A stretch of DNA of 64,000 bases from Polytrichum commune. Its lineage: Eukaryota; Streptophyta; Polytrichopsida; Polytrichales; Polytrichaceae. Below, piece after piece: positions 11,203 through 23,484 of the stretch (positions within the stretch are counted from its first letter, which is position 1; each line of letters opens with the position of its first letter). The notes beneath the pieces were generated by a model. The model was given only the letters and a program-made list of their open reading frames with translations. It made no database searches and was not told the origin of the DNA. A program made the translations under genes and the position numbers. The stretch lies in the NCBI GenBank assembly GCA_950295325.1, contig OX485804.1, positions 57,228,001-57,292,000 of the forward strand. The letters are read 5' to 3'.

Positions 11203-12110
11203 AGGAAGTCTAATCTTTAGTTGATCATCGCATTGCCGGAGCAATACTACAACAATCCGAACCATTTTAGGCAACTATGCCCCCACATTGGGCCAATGCC
11301 TGTGGAAGCCATGCCATTCGGCCTCCAGTGGGTTTGGCCGGCCACGCCGCCTCACCCATATAAGGGCGAGGTTCCATGTACCAGCCCTGATCCATTTTTT
11401 GAAAGGTAATCTCCATAGATGGGTGTCTTGTATTGTACGTTGTGCAAGGACGGGCGCCAAAGGACGGGTCGTCCTAACGGTCAAGAGAAAGACATGTGCC
11501 GGTTAGAGAGCTCCAGTGTCCGGACTGGCCGGTCACCTTGGGTTTTATAAGCCATATTGTTCATCCATCATATATATACCTACTCCGGTCCAACAATGGT
11601 CATAAACACCTTTTACAAACTATGCATACTCAAATACAGATGGGACAAAACAACCCACACACCGGTTCGTTGGAGGCACAACTGCAATTAGTGTTCAAGA
11701 TCGAAGCCCTCATACGAGTTTCATTTAGAAGGGCTCTCAAATTTCAACCCTTCAGTTGAAGGGTCGGTTCAAATCCAAGACGTCAATCCAAAAACATAAA
11801 TGAAATACAAAACTCATATTGAACTTGTGCATGAATTATACGGTACATGTTTCTAGTACAATGTGAAGAATAAAGAAACAACCATCTAACTCCGCTTCTT
11901 GTAGTGACGATGCCCTTGTTGGTTCTTGTGGCAGGCGGATTATATCAAGGACTTCAAGTGAGGTCTTCATTTTCAATCTGGGGTTGCGTTTTGAGAGGTT
12001 GTTTTGAAAGAGATATATCTGAAAGGGCCAAGTCACGTTTGAAGGGCATTGAAGACTTCAATCTTGAACATTGGCTGCAATCATACAACAAGGAACCAAT
12101 GTATGGGTTA
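11203..12110. other. No recognisable gene
   Basis: The first part (11220-11560) is GC-richer and contains a TATAAGGGCGAG-like TATA motif near 11358. No conserved frame is seen in either strand. The rest is AT-rich and featureless. Confidence 0.35.
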
Positions 12111-12585
12111 GGGGCGGTTTACACTATGGACCATGAAGCCGTCCCACGTAAGAGGCCTATTTTGTGTGGGACGACTTCATGGGACGACTTCCATGGTCCG
12201 AGTTACTAAAATATTAGTTTTCATGGTTCGTGGGCCCTTCACTAGGTGTAAACCGAATGTGGACCATGAAGAATGACCATGCACCAAAAAGTGGAGTCAT
12301 TAACTAAGTTGGAAAAAAAAATCATTAAAACGGCATTTTTCTGACATGGGCCCTTGCTATTTTTCCTAGACCACCTCTTTTGCTTGTCCCAACGGAAAAC
12401 CCATTGGACCATGGCAGTGGATAGAGTAGGCTTAAAAAAACAAATTTGTGGACCTCAACCTCCGTGGTCACTCTGCCATTTTTTCCTTGGTGTAAACCCC
12501 AGTCGTCCCAGGACGACTTCAACGTCCAATCACATCGCTTAGACGGCCGTGGGACGACTTCATGGTCCATAGTGTAAACCGCCCC
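12111..12585. mobile_element. PIF/Harbinger-like MITE, TTA duplication
   Basis: Inverted termini of about 37 bp with one mismatch start GGGGCGGTTTACACTATGG on both strands and are followed by ACCATGAAG. TTA flanks both sides (12108-12110, 12586-12588). At 475 bp without a transposase it is non-autonomous. It is the youngest-looking member of its group here, judged by the near-identity of its ends. Confidence 0.8.
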
Positions 12586-12588
12586 TTA

Positions 12589-14228
12589 GTTCGCCTTCCC
12601 CTCAAATACTGCTCATAACTAGAAAAACTTTTGGGCCAACTGGGCAACCTTTTGCTACCTGTCACATGTGCATGGCACAGTGACCCCTGACCAATTTTGG
12701 TATGATATCCAAGGAATCAGAGTTGCCTATGAAAGCCGAATGAAATCGGGGACTTTAATTTCCTCTGAATATAACATAACACGCCTGATCCTCCCAGCTG
12801 AGTGCAAGCCCTCCGTACTTGGGATTGAATAGAATAGAAAATGTTGGCTTATACTATGGGAACCACTGGTATAAAGACAATAGAGTACCTAGTGTTGATA
12901 ATAGATAGCAACTGAAAAAGTCACACCTATTTCGGGTCGACAATGTGAAGTCATGGGATCCCAATTGTGCATAAATCCACCTTGTACGACGTTGCTTGAA
13001 ATATTGATGCTCTCGTACTATACAGTGCATTGAAACGGCTTGGGATTCGTGGCTTTTATTAGGGTCTTGAGTGGCTCGTTTTCTTAATTGGACCCCGGCA
13101 TCCATGATGGATCTTATGTATATTCATCCATTGTGGATGAAGGGGCTCTAGTTTTAAAAAGTTCCCCCCCCCCTCCCTCCTCAATTTGAGAGCCGATTCA
13201 TTCCAATTCGACACCACTAGATTGCTTTGGGGTTTCCGACTTCATTTTTGGAGTCAAGCCGTCTACAAATAGCCATATACATGTTATGATATAATTCCTT
13301 GCATACAACCTTCTGAACAGGTGAGTTTATGTAGACCACAAAACCCTAGTCCGATAACTCTATCTTGTACGACATTGGTACTGGGTTAGTTTACTATTTT
13401 ATTTTATTTTTAATTTTGAACTTTTTGAGACAGAAGGCCAACAAGCCAATGCCAAAAGTGCATTGAAAACAAGGAAGGCGCACCCACTTGGAGGGGCGGC
13501 GGAGCCCCTTGAAGGCGTCACAACACCACGTAAGAAGTGACACAAAACCCGAACCCACGAAGGGCAACACGTCAAAACCACCAACCAAGGACAACCCCGA
13601 CGCCACCAAAAGAACAACAAGAGTGCCTAGTTGTGACATATGTTGCCATTTACAATTCCAAGTGATTTTTTGTGTTATCCCTCCTACAAAGAACCCCTCT
13701 AACACCCCAAATTTGGTCAAAAGCCTTGGAGCAATGCCTTAACCGAGTAAGCGCTAATCTTCACACATTTGATGATCCTCTCCTAAGCAAGTGTGGTGTA
13801 CATAATGAGGTCGTCCCAAAAAATGGTTAACCTTGGATTCATGCCGTTGCTTTTGGTTTAAACTTTGTCACTGCATTCAATCCAAATGATCTAGAGGGTA
13901 ACACTGCAAAGGAGATGCCATATCTTAACCTTTTCAATGAATTTATTAGGAATCCTTTCGCCAAAGAGGCCACGTTTGAAATTAAAGCCATCGGATTCCC
14001 ACTTCTCAACCTATAGAGCTCATGCATGGCCCATTACCATGCCATTCTAGCTTGGATGCAATCGCAAAACTTGTGCTTGATTGATTCACTTACTTGTATT
14101 TGGTTCACTCACTCACGTTGATTATGCTGAATTAGTTTGAATGTGTATGAATACTTGTAGAAATTACTTGTGCAAGGAGAAGACATTAATACAATATTAT
14201 AAAAAAACTAGTTAAAATTAAAACATTG
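12589..14228. other. No recognisable gene
   Basis: Mostly unclassified non-coding sequence. On the minus strand at about 13400-13460 there is a segment (GGCCTTCTGTCTCAAAAA) that matches the 3' end of SINE family 2 (55288-55474). The tRNA-like head is missing there. Short GC-rich frames near 13488-13742 show no family resemblance. Confidence 0.35.
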
Positions 14229-14480
14229 TTTTGAGATCAATTTTAAAATGAAAAAGGTCATTTCAAATGGTAAGTCACAAAATCATCACCTCAATGTTAA
14301 TGAGGAATTCTTCATATCTTTAACTTCCAAGTTAATTACATACTTTATTGATGGTTTGACTTTGGGAATGAAATCCCAATCAAATGCTTATTTACTAAGT
14401 GGAAGTGAACATTATATTGGATTTTGGGACTTGAAGTTGAAGTGCACTCAATATGGTTTTGTGCACTAGACAACCTTCAA
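14229..14480 (+). repeat. Diverged third copy of the large inverted-repeat arm
   Basis: Aligns with 9180-9440 (right arm of the 8411-9601 inverted repeat). Shared strings include CTTCCAAGTTAATT, TTTATTGA(C/T)GGTTT and TTTACT(C/A)A(A/G)TGGAAGTGAACAT. It is clearly older and single-armed, so the arm sequence existed as a dispersed repeat before the palindrome formed. Confidence 0.7.
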
Positions 14481-14784
14481 GAATATAAGGAAAACCTTTT
14501 TCTTTTTTTTTTCTTTTTTTTTGTGAAGTCAAATGGGGCATGCAATGCTTTTTCAATCACATTCATAATTTGTTTTTTGGGGACTACCCAAGGATTGCGG
14601 GTCACATGCCTTGGGCCTTATCCTGTCATGAGACCCCTTCCTTAAAAAAGTTTGTTGGGGGTGCTTTAGCGTCAAGTTAGGACTTGGGACTTATGTGAAG
14701 TGGTGAGTCCCAACTTCTATGCTCTCAACAACTGAGATTACACAGATGGACCTCAAAGTGAACTAGGACTTAGGATTGTGGGAC

Positions 14785-15043
14785 CCGTTTGAACCACTGT
14801 CCGGGGAGAACTGACAATTAGTTATAGATGAACTGGTTGAGTTTGAGAAATAACCATTAAAGTTTGAGACTTCAGGAGAATTACCGATCATTTTAGAAGA
14901 GTCCATGGGATATACCTCAAATGAATAGAGCAAAACCGGAAGATGTCAACATGTAACCAGTTGGGTTTAGAATCACTAGGATCTTAACCGACTATGCTAA
15001 AAAACTTCCCGGGCACTTGTTTGAACCAGGCCATAGCTTGACC
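14785..15043. repeat. Small repeat with GTTTGAACCA-type ends
   Basis: Starts GTTTGAACCACTGTCCGGG and ends CCCGGGCACTTGTTTGAACC. An inverted copy with the same order of blocks (CCGGTTC or CTGGTTGAG, then ATATACCTCAAATGAAT, then GATGTCAACATGTAACCA) occurs at about 53375-53594. Related ends flank 53845-54875. No coding capacity. Probably a small DNA transposon family; boundaries are approximate. Confidence 0.45.
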
Positions 15044-15291
15044 ATTTATTTATAGGACGTGATTCATCACAAAGATCTTGGACAGAATATTAAGTTACTA
15101 AAATTTCATCACAAGAAGAAGCACCTCTGAAAGGAAGTGATTGAACCTGAACATCAAGGCTGTTAGCTTTCCTGAACGGTGGAATATATAACATTTTCAG
15201 ACTCACACCTTGTGTCAATAAAATAATAGTGGCAACTTGAGATGGAATCGAGCAAGCATCTTCTTCTTGATTCTCTCGCTCCTTTCTTTAA

Positions 15292-16413
15292 GGGGCGGTT
15301 TACACTATGGACCATGAAGTTGGACAAAGCCCCTGCAAGGCAGCTGATTGGCTGTTGAAGTTCTCCCGGGACAACTTCAGTTTACACTAAGGAAAAAATG
15401 GCAGAGGGACCATGGAGGTCGAGGTCCCCAAAATATAAAATTTAAGGCCTAATAAATGCACTGACATGGTCCAACGGGTTTTGCGTTGAGAGAGGCAAGA
15501 GAGGTGGTCTGGTAGGAAAAGGCAAGGGCCCATGTTAGAGAAATACCATTTCAATAAACTTTTAATGAAACTACCTTTTGAGCACCCTAATTATACCATA
15601 GCCCATGAGACATACTAGCATTACCTTGCCCTACCCCTTAAACCGGCTCACACGTGTTTCACCAAACAACGTGGGACATCTAGAACTCAAGAATTCAAGT
15701 GCAGATTTGTTTTTTTGGTCTACCAAATGTAATGTTTGGAATTTTGGGGCTTGTAATATACCGTTGGAAAGGTCTTGAAAATACCTTTCCAACGGTATAT
15801 TACACACCCCGATATGCTTACGAAATGAAGTTGAAAAAGAAAAAAGAAAAATCTGTAGTGGTTTAGTGATTGTAGATCAGGGTAGTCAAAAGAAGTGCAA
15901 TGGGAAATCTTCTAACATTAATTATCAAAGAATTGAAAATTAGTGTTGAGCAAGGTAGGGTGGTAACAACATTAAATATAATCAAACACTAAATATCCCA
16001 TTTAGTGAAGTGACAACACAAGGTACATGTCACACGTAAATTACATTGAGCATGTACAAATTAAATTGCTCATTTTATTTTATTTAAAAAAATTTGTTGT
16101 GAGAAGATTTGCAAGCCACATCTTCGACACATTTAACAAGAAGTGAAGACAGGTGAAGCCCAAGAGAAGACAAGGAATGATCAAACTTAAATTTTTTTTC
16201 AAAATTGCCTTTTTTGGGCATGTATTAAAAAAATCAGCACCTTCACTTTTTGGTGTGTGGTCATTCCTCTTGGTCCACATTCGGTTTACACCTAGTGAGG
16301 GGCCCATGAACCATGAAAAATAATATTTTAGTAACTCGGACCATGGAAGTCGTCCCACGCAAAATAGGCCTCGTACGTGGGACGACTTCATGGTCCATAG
16401 TGTAAACTGCCCC
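15292..16413. mobile_element. PIF/Harbinger-like element, 1.1 kb, TAA duplication
   Basis: Left end GGGGCGGTTTACACTATGG; right end, read on the opposite strand, GGGGCAGTTTACACTATGG. Flanked by TAA at 15289-15291 and 16414-16416. The interior is shared, in reverse orientation, with the outer parts of 44040-45688, including a GTCTTCTC stretch and an ACACGTG motif. No transposase frame. It contains the perfect hairpin at 15752-15804. Confidence 0.8.
15752..15804. repeat. Perfect 22-bp-arm hairpin
   Basis: 15752-15773 and 15783-15804 are exact reverse complements with a 9-base loop; the arm core is ATACCGTTGGAAAGG. It sits inside the element at 15292-16413. The matching region of the related element (about 45195-45235) retains only one arm in recognisable form. 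Confidence 0.8.
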
Positions 16414-16416
16414 TAA

Positions 16417-16680
16417 GGGCCGCTTTCCACCATGGACCATGAAATCCGACCATGGAAGATGGTATTTTTTCATGGTCCAACAGCCATGGTCCGATTTCTA
16501 AAAAAAATTAATTTACAAAGTGTTTGGGTCCCTCATTAGGTGTAAACTGTATGTGAATCAAGAGGAATGACCATGCACCAAAAGTGAATGTGCTGGTTTC
16601 TTAATTTATATGTCCAAGAAGGGCAGTTTTGGAAAAAAAATTCAAGTTTGATCATCCTCTTGTCTTCTCTTGTCTTCATC
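16417..16680. mobile_element. Truncated PIF/Harbinger-like element
   Basis: Begins GGGCCGCTTTCCACCATGG immediately after the TAA that bounds the preceding element. It then repeats the interior sequence found inverted at 16200-16290 (AGGAATGACCATGCACCAAAA and on). No right terminus is found, so it is probably a partial copy abutting the full one. Confidence 0.55.
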
Positions 16681-16793
16681 TTCAAGCCAAAATGACCCGC
16701 AAATTGGCATCGGAGAGGGGTACTACCTGGTGGCGACTAATGAATCAAATTTTGAGACATATGGGCCTATAATCAGAGGTGAATATAGAAGAA

Positions 16794-17003
16794 TACACTA
16801 AATATTGTATTTAGTGTCACTTATTATTTGGAATCACACAATACTATGTCTTGCATTTTGACAACAAATGTCGAATGGATTGTTTGGACATTGCAGAACA
16901 CTACGAACTTTACTTGGTAAAAAATTACATGAATAAAAATAAAATAAGAAAGCATTGCGTAAGCACATGCAGTAAATGACACTAAATATGATATTGAGTG
17001 TAG
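16794..17003. mobile_element. Small MITE with TACACTAAATAT ends
   Basis: The ends TACACTAAATATTG ... and CAATATCATATTTAGTGTCA (opposite strand) are inverted imperfect repeats of about 26 bp, each containing its own short palindrome (ACTAAATAT..ATTTAGT). Similar motifs sit at the inner edges of the fold-back elements at 1138 and 5580. About 210 bp, non-coding. Confidence 0.45.
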
Positions 17004-18536
17004 TGACCACATAAGGCCCACATGTGAGAATACCTTAGAGCATGGAAGAAAGTCAGAGGAGGCGTTGACTTGGGTTGTTGTCGAGCCATTCCAGATGGGA
17101 AGTCAATCAGAAAGCTGCTGATCTTCATATTAAATTAATTACCTCACTCAGAAGAACCTCGATGCTTCAGGCGAGAAATGATATATAAGTTACTAGCTCA
17201 TCTGATGGTGACTGTGTGAACATGTAAACCCATCGCAGGAATGACACGGCGTGGCCCAATCAGTTCAACGCTGGGCGAAGCTTCGCGCCCGGGAGCAGTT
17301 ACAGCTCCGGTGTAATCACAAGTAATAAGTATCTCGCAAGAATTACAGGAAGGAAATATCTAAATTTGGACATGAAAGGGGGAAAGTATGTAGCAATAAT
17401 GAGTTAGTAAAACATCGAAGCCGTGCAGAAAAGAGGAAATTAGAAATGCATCTGATGAGTCACATGTGCGTCGGGATGGCCGGAGGTTGTGATGGAAACC
17501 AGAAGCAAAAGCAAAGCAGATCCAGAAGAAAAGCTTGGGAGGCCGTCTGAGTAGCATTGAAGGTCAACCACAAGTTCGGCAGCCGAGCGTAGCGGGGGAT
17601 CCAGGTGAGGATCCGGGCGAGATGCAGCGAAAAGCGAGCTATAGATGGCAGCCGCCAGCCCAGCACGCGGGAACTAAGACAAGGTCAAGCCTCAAAGGCA
17701 GCAGGGTAAGACGGTAACCAGGATCATTGCTGCTATTGCAACCACACCGGACTGCAAGTGGAAGTGAATTGGAAGAACTTGCAGAAATAACTTGTAGCTT
17801 ATGTAAGTAGAAACAGCAGAAACATCATCTAACTTCTCTCTCTGCCTCTTCCCCCTCCCCTGTTGGCAGGGTAAGGTAATAAGGATCATTCCTGCTGCTG
17901 CAACCACACCGGACAGTGGGAGCGAAGAACTTGGAGGAGTAAGTTATGTAGAAATAGCAGAAACATCCGATTTATCTCTCAACTACCTCCTGCCCTTTTG
18001 GCAAGGTAGATGCACTAGGGCAGAGCTGGTTGGGAGGTCTTCAACTTCGGAGAGGCTAACTACTGTAGTATAGCTCCAACCTCGTGCTCCTGCATTTCAG
18101 CCGACGAGGGGACTTGTTGGTGTCGAAGTTTGTCTTCTGTTGTTGTCAGCTCCTGTTCCTGCCACTACTGCCAATACATACATACATACATACGTGCAAA
18201 TTTGTGCAGTAGATCCTGGCATCCAGTTGTCTCTTTGGCTTTCCCCCGCACTCCGTTCTTCTGTCTCTAGTCTCGGAGGCGTGCGTGCGTTATTTTCTCT
18301 TTTGTGGAGGGTTAGGCTTCTGAGGTTGTAAACTTTAAACCTACAGGCTGCGAGTTATGCGATTCCTTTGTTATTAGTTGAGGTTTGGGGAGGGCTCAAT
18401 TGTGGAAGGAAGCAGTCCCCGGGAGAATTCGGGTGGAGCTTCGTTGTAGGCTTGCAGGAGCCCCCTGCTATTTATTTGCAACATTGGGTCGAAGGTTTAA
18501 GCAAAGGGTTGCGGTTGGATTGGGGTTGCCGAATCG
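17004..18536 (+). promoter_or_regulatory. Upstream region of the SAM-PRXL2 gene with a tandem duplication
   Basis: There is no conserved coding frame. A segment starting GCAGGGTAAG at about 17701 is repeated from about 17866. The two copies share GGATCATT(G/C)CTGCT, GCAACCACACCGGAC and the AACAGCAGAAACATC-like string. Pyrimidine tracts, a (CATA)n run at about 18176-18194 and moderate GC fit a plant promoter plus 5' leader. The transcription start cannot be placed from sequence. Confidence 0.4.
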
Positions 18537-21500
18537 ATGGGGTCGTTTGTGATGCAAGACTTCTTAGGAAGCGGGGTGCTCAAGGACTTAACTTCCAAAC
18601 TGGCCGAGGATGGCTGGGATGATGTACCCACGCTCAAGGTGATAGGGGCCGAAGATATGGAAGCACTCGAGCTCACGGATGCGCAGCGGGTAAGCTTCTT
18701 CTTCTCTCTTCCATTTGCACATATATACAGCTCGCCATGGACGTAGTTTGCAGAATTCCAACCTCTTCGTGGTGTGGTGCTCCCTTGGAAACCATGTGCG
18801 AGTGAATCGAGAGAGGAAGTTGTAAATTGGCATTAGGACTGTAACCACTTATCAAGGCTGCATTTTCGGTTGTGCGAAACTGGCCAGCAAAATCCGCCCT
18901 CATAAAAAATTGATTGTAGTTAGTTTGTACAAGTTGGGTGTCGGAGGAGATTCATGCGAAGACGAGAGATGTGGGGAGAACCTCCTTTGCGATGGAGCCC
19001 TTTGAACGTTTTGGATTATCAGCCTCACATCTTCCGCAAATTTCCGGTTCGCACGTTTGTACGATGAATCCACCGGTTTAGGAAGAAAATATACCACAGA
19101 AAAACTATTGTAGAGGTATCATCACTATCGACACAGAAACATCTCCGAACCTCCGAAACCTACTATGAGACCCTCAAAACCTTCGCCTCAATTCCCAGGT
19201 TCATTTCGAAAGGAGCGAATGAGCATTCAGATCAACTCAGTCCTTATATTTATTGTCTCCCTGAGCCTTGCTGGGTCAGGCAGAAGTTTTATGGCGACTA
19301 TCTTGAAAAGTTCACTTCTGTGTAGTAAATGAGCTACCTATCTGACAGGATCCGCGGTTGAACTTTCGGTCCCTTATCCACTATCCTCAAATTACAGGGT
19401 TTAGATAGGACCTGATAAAGCGCGAAGAGACTACTCGAAAAGAAATTGTCCGTGCTGAAGTTTGTATGAACCAACAGCGACGTGGGAGCTATCACCTGCA
19501 ATTCCAGATTTTGAGGAAATACAGGTACTGCAAACATAAAAGAACTTAACCTTGGAGTTTTACGATTACGTGATGCTCATCGGGAGGACCACCAAAGAGA
19601 TAGTATGCGGGCGAAAACACATTGTTGAGGCCATGGTTTCAGGGTTTAAGTTTCCAACATCATCCGATCTTTCAGCAGAACCTGCTACTATTCTCCAGGC
19701 TCAAGTTGCAATCCTCCTCGTAATGATTTGTAATTGACATACTCAGTCCAACTATATATGAAGGTAATAATACTCTGGTAATGTATGAGGCGTGCGGGAG
19801 CTCTTTAGAGAAATCTATTGTGAGTGTGCAAGCTCAATTTGTTACATACATGTGCGGGTTGCTGTGGAGCTTCTTGATCGATCTCCTTGTGATCAATTCA
19901 TTGATCTATGTATTATATTTCTTTCAGGACGCTCTGGAGTTGCGAATTTATCTGCACGACCGTTCACTCATGGAGTATGCAGACAGGCTTGAAGGTTCAG
20001 GAGTAAGTCTCATCGATTTGATAAGCACCAGCCCCTCCTTGCTGGTTTCGCAATACGGCATGCGAAGAGTTCACGTTGCTCGGTTCATTGATCGGTCAAT
20101 GGCCTGTGGCATACAAATGCCTCCGAATCTCACCCTCCAACCTACAAGACGGCGTTCGATGGAGGAGGCACGCAGTACAACAATTAGCACGACAAAATCA
20201 GAAGCAGGGGAAGTGCCAACGTCTCCTTCGCCTTCTCCTCCGCCGTCGGTCGTGGCAATGTCCATGAAGGAGTTTCCTTCAACAGAAACAAAGAGCATTA
20301 CGGAAACTCCTTTAACGGAATCCAAGTCACCAAGCAGTCCTTTACCGGAATCTAAGTCACCACGAAGTCCTTTATCCGAAACAAAGCCAACACTTTTTGT
20401 TCCGAGCACACCACCCTCCGTTGATGGGCAGTCGGAGACAGGGTCCGGGTTGAGTCAATTGGGGTTTGAGAATCCAGCAATCATAAGACCCATTGGCGCT
20501 AAGAAACCTAATGCACACAAGGGAGTCTTTTCTGCCCCGCCCGCTCCAGCTCGTATGTGCGGTCTGGTGGCCGCTCAACAGGTTGGGGACGATGTCACTC
20601 AGCTCCCGGTGATGGAGAGAGTATATGTGAGGAAGCTTGCACCGGAGCACAGACAAGGCTGCGACCCCTGGACGATGAAAGAGATGAAGATGCCCCCTCC
20701 TTTCAAAGCCTCTGAGCTATGGGCCGACAAGGCGACCCTCTTGTTCTGCCTTCGGCGCCCAGGGTACGTTCCTCTTCTTCTTCTTCCTCCTCCTCTTCTT
20801 CCTCATGTAGCACTTGCCCTTGATGATAGAGGAATGCAAACTGTTCTTGTGCAAGTTATGCGCAATCTGTAACCACTGTGGACATGGCTGTATGTTAGGG
20901 CTGCACTTGACCTTGAAACCATGGTGGTCATGGCTTTATGTTTGGGCTGCACTTAACTCTAGGATAGAGGAATGGAAACTTTTCTTGTGCAAGTTATGCG
21001 CAATCTGAAACCACGGTGTACATGGCCGTATGTTTGGGTTGCACCAGGTGCGTGATGTGTAGAGCGGAGGCTCATCAATTATATGCTCGGAAGCCAATTT
21101 TTGATGCGATGGGCATTCAGCTGGTAGCTGTTTTGAACGAGCACATTGATTCCGAGGTGAAGTCTTTCTGGCCGCGGTACTGGGGAGGCATGGTCGTTGT
21201 TGATGAGAAGCGAGACCTGTTCAAGGCACTCGGAGGTGGTAAGCTTCTGAAAGAGAACCTCATCACCGGGTTTATCTTCAACCCCATCGCTCGTTCCAAC
21301 TGGAGCCGCGCCAAGGCTACTGGGATAGAATACACGAACACGGGAGAAGGGACGATCAAGGGTGGTTTGTATATTGTGAGGCGCGGCAAAGGGGGTGTTG
21401 CTTATCAATTCGTGGAGAGGAACTTCGGAGACTGGGCGCCCCTCGACGAAATCATGCAAGTCGGTGAAGATATCAGGGTCAGTTTCTTCACCCACCCACC

Positions 21501-22094
21501 CACCCACCCACACACACACACACATATCTGTTTTCTTTCCAATCCGTCTGTACGTCTTATTTCTGCATACGAAAGAATTCTGCAGAAAGTTGCCGGGTGG
21601 CTCTGCATTGCACCCTTCTGCATAATTATTGCAGAAGAAGGGCGCCAAATTCTTCTGTCCATCTATGTATATTCTGTTTTCTTCCCAATCCATAGGTGCG
21701 TCTAATTTCTGTAGACAAAGAATTATGCAGAGAGGTGCTGGGTGGCTCTGCAGTTTACCCTTCTGCACAATTGTTGCAGAAGGAGGGTGCCAAATACTTC
21801 TGTGCATCCATGTATGTATTGTCCTATATCCAATTCTTCTGTGCGTTTAATATGTGCAGCCAAAGAATTGTGTAGCAAGGTGCTCGATGGCTCTGCATTG
21901 CACCCTGCCGCACAATTGTTGCATAAGAAAGGCACCGAATTCATCTGTGCATATATGTGCACAATTTCTAAGTCAAAAGTCTGCTGACCAAGTCAGCATC
22001 GACACCCTCACCAAAGCAAATTGAAGCTGACCTAAGAAAGAATTGGTGTTTTGTGCAGAAAGAGCAAGAGGCAGAGGATGGGGTTGATCAATAA
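18537..22094 (+). CDS. SAM-domain plus PRXL2 (AhpC/TSA-type) thioredoxin-fold protein
   Basis: Four coding exons fit with consistent phases: 18537-18689, 19928-20763, 21048-21477 and 22059-22094. All introns are GT-AG and the protein is 484 aa. Residues about 8-115 read as one or two SAM-like helical segments (LAEDGWDDVPTLKVIGAEDM, then LEGSGVSLIDLI). A Ser/Pro-rich linker with repeated ESKSPxSPL units follows. From about residue 300 comes a peroxiredoxin-like 2 domain: LFCLRRPGCVMCRAEA with a CVMC redox motif at 331-334 formed exactly across the exon 2-3 junction, then VAVLNEHIDSEVKSF and IKGGLYIV. PRXL2/FAM213 proteins are thioredoxin-fold antioxidants. No transit peptide is evident, so a cytosolic site is inferred. 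SAM segments usually mediate protein binding or oligomerisation; here that is inference. The final exon of 11 codons is the least certain part. Confidence 0.85.
20822..21047 (+). repeat. Tandem repeat filling intron 2 of the SAM-PRXL2 gene
   Basis: The string GATAGAGGAATG(C/G)AAACT followed by TTCTTGTGCAAGTTATGCGC occurs twice, at about 20825 and 20963. Between and after them is a smaller unit ATGGC(T/C)(T/G)TATGTT(T/A)GGG(C/T)TGCAC, present three times. The second large copy runs directly into the 3' splice site at 21047. Confidence 0.8.
21531..21965 (+). repeat. Three 145-bp tandem units in intron 3
   Basis: Units begin at about 21531, 21677 and 21823. Each has the order AAAGAATT, G(G/A)TGGCTCTGCA, then a CACCCTTCTGC- or CACCCTGCCGC-like stretch, then CACAATTGTTGCA and an ATTCTTCTGTGCATC-like end. 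They make up most of the 581-bp intron. Each unit also contains short inverted TTCTGCA / TGCAGAA motifs. Confidence 0.85.
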
Positions 22095-23473
22095 CACGCC
22101 CTACTATTTTATCCAGCATTTACCTGATCCACCAAACCCAGGATTTCTTGATGATTTCAGTAGTTTGCAAACCCCAACTTTCCAATTACATGCACACAGC
22201 ACAACACAACACAACACATGTGGGTTAGACCACGTATTTGTACAACAACACAGCTTTCCTCCGCACAAAAAGAGAGGACCGACTTACCAAAGTCTAAATC
22301 GGTGACGCCGTCCCTTCGTAGATTAGGAATCCATCCTCCACCCCAGTCTTGTAAAGTAAGATAGATTTGTTCTGCAGACACGATCTGCACATGATTTCCC
22401 AACACAAATATATGTCACTCCTTCACCCAGTGTGCTCCATGTTCATGCCCATGTGCACACACAAATCAGATGAGCGAGGTGCCACAAGGTTCATGATGAT
22501 GTGATGGTGGATTATAACATCAACACGACAACCATTCCCACTTTTCGTCTCACATGCAATCGCTACTGTCATTGTTGACTGTCTTTCCCTTCCTTTGCAC
22601 CGATTTGGCCACGGTCCGAAGCTTGGAGTCAATTTCCTGTCTTTCAGATTCTTCCTTGTTTTCAATTTTTTTTAATGAATTGGATTGTACTAAGGACTAG
22701 GTGCTCAAGCTCCTTAACCCCTTTCACTTTTTCTCCTCTCTTCAATGTTTTCCCAATAGCATTGGCCTCTTTCATGTTGTCCATAACTGGTTGCTTATCC
22801 AAGTGTAGACCACTTTCAGCAAGTGCACCCTTTCCACCTATCATCAAGGGTTGAAAGTGAGTGTGGGTTGAAAAGGTGGCTTATAAATTAACAAAATTAT
22901 AACAACCAAATGTAAAATGCTAATTTATTTTAAATGATTATGTTCTTCATGTAATGTGAATATCATATTGATATTTTATTTTTCAACCCCACAGTTTATC
23001 ACATTTGTGTAAAATCATTGATTCCTTATTCCTAGTCTTAAACATAGAGACTACTATGGGTTCGAAAATGATGTGGATGAAAAAAAGTTGCATTCACCAA
23101 AATTATCATGATATGTCAATATTACAGTGGACCATAATAGTATGTGTAGAAGGTGTGCTTTGTGGTTTTATACACAAAAAGCATTTTAGAGCCTTTGGTT
23201 TCTGTGAGGTTTTGTCCATGTCCAAACTTGTTATGTACGTGACATTACATGTGTGGAGCCTTGCTACAAGCCGTAGTAGGGGCAACACATTTACGATATC
23301 AAGTGTAGTGCTAAGTGATACTTGCTATGTTCTATGGTCATGATTATGTGCTTGACATTGTTTTGAATGAAAATGTGTATATTGCAAGGAAGTGTTGGTG
23401 TCCACCTAGTGTGGGCAGCTTGTCACCAATGTGATGCCCTTGAGCTTTGGACATCATAAACTTTTTACTTTGT
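22095..23473. other. 3' flank and intergenic DNA
   Basis: The first few hundred bases probably include the 3' UTR of the upstream gene. A CAACACAACACAACACA run lies at about 22201-22218. The rest is AT-rich without a recognised gene. A minus-strand open stretch at 22662-22847 has no family resemblance. Confidence 0.4.
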
Positions 23474-23484
23474 GCTTTTTGTTC

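Noticed and set aside
21079-21807. Minus-strand open frame of 242 codons
   Set aside because: Antisense to the PRXL2 exon and to the tandem repeat in intron 3; the repeat units create the open frame.
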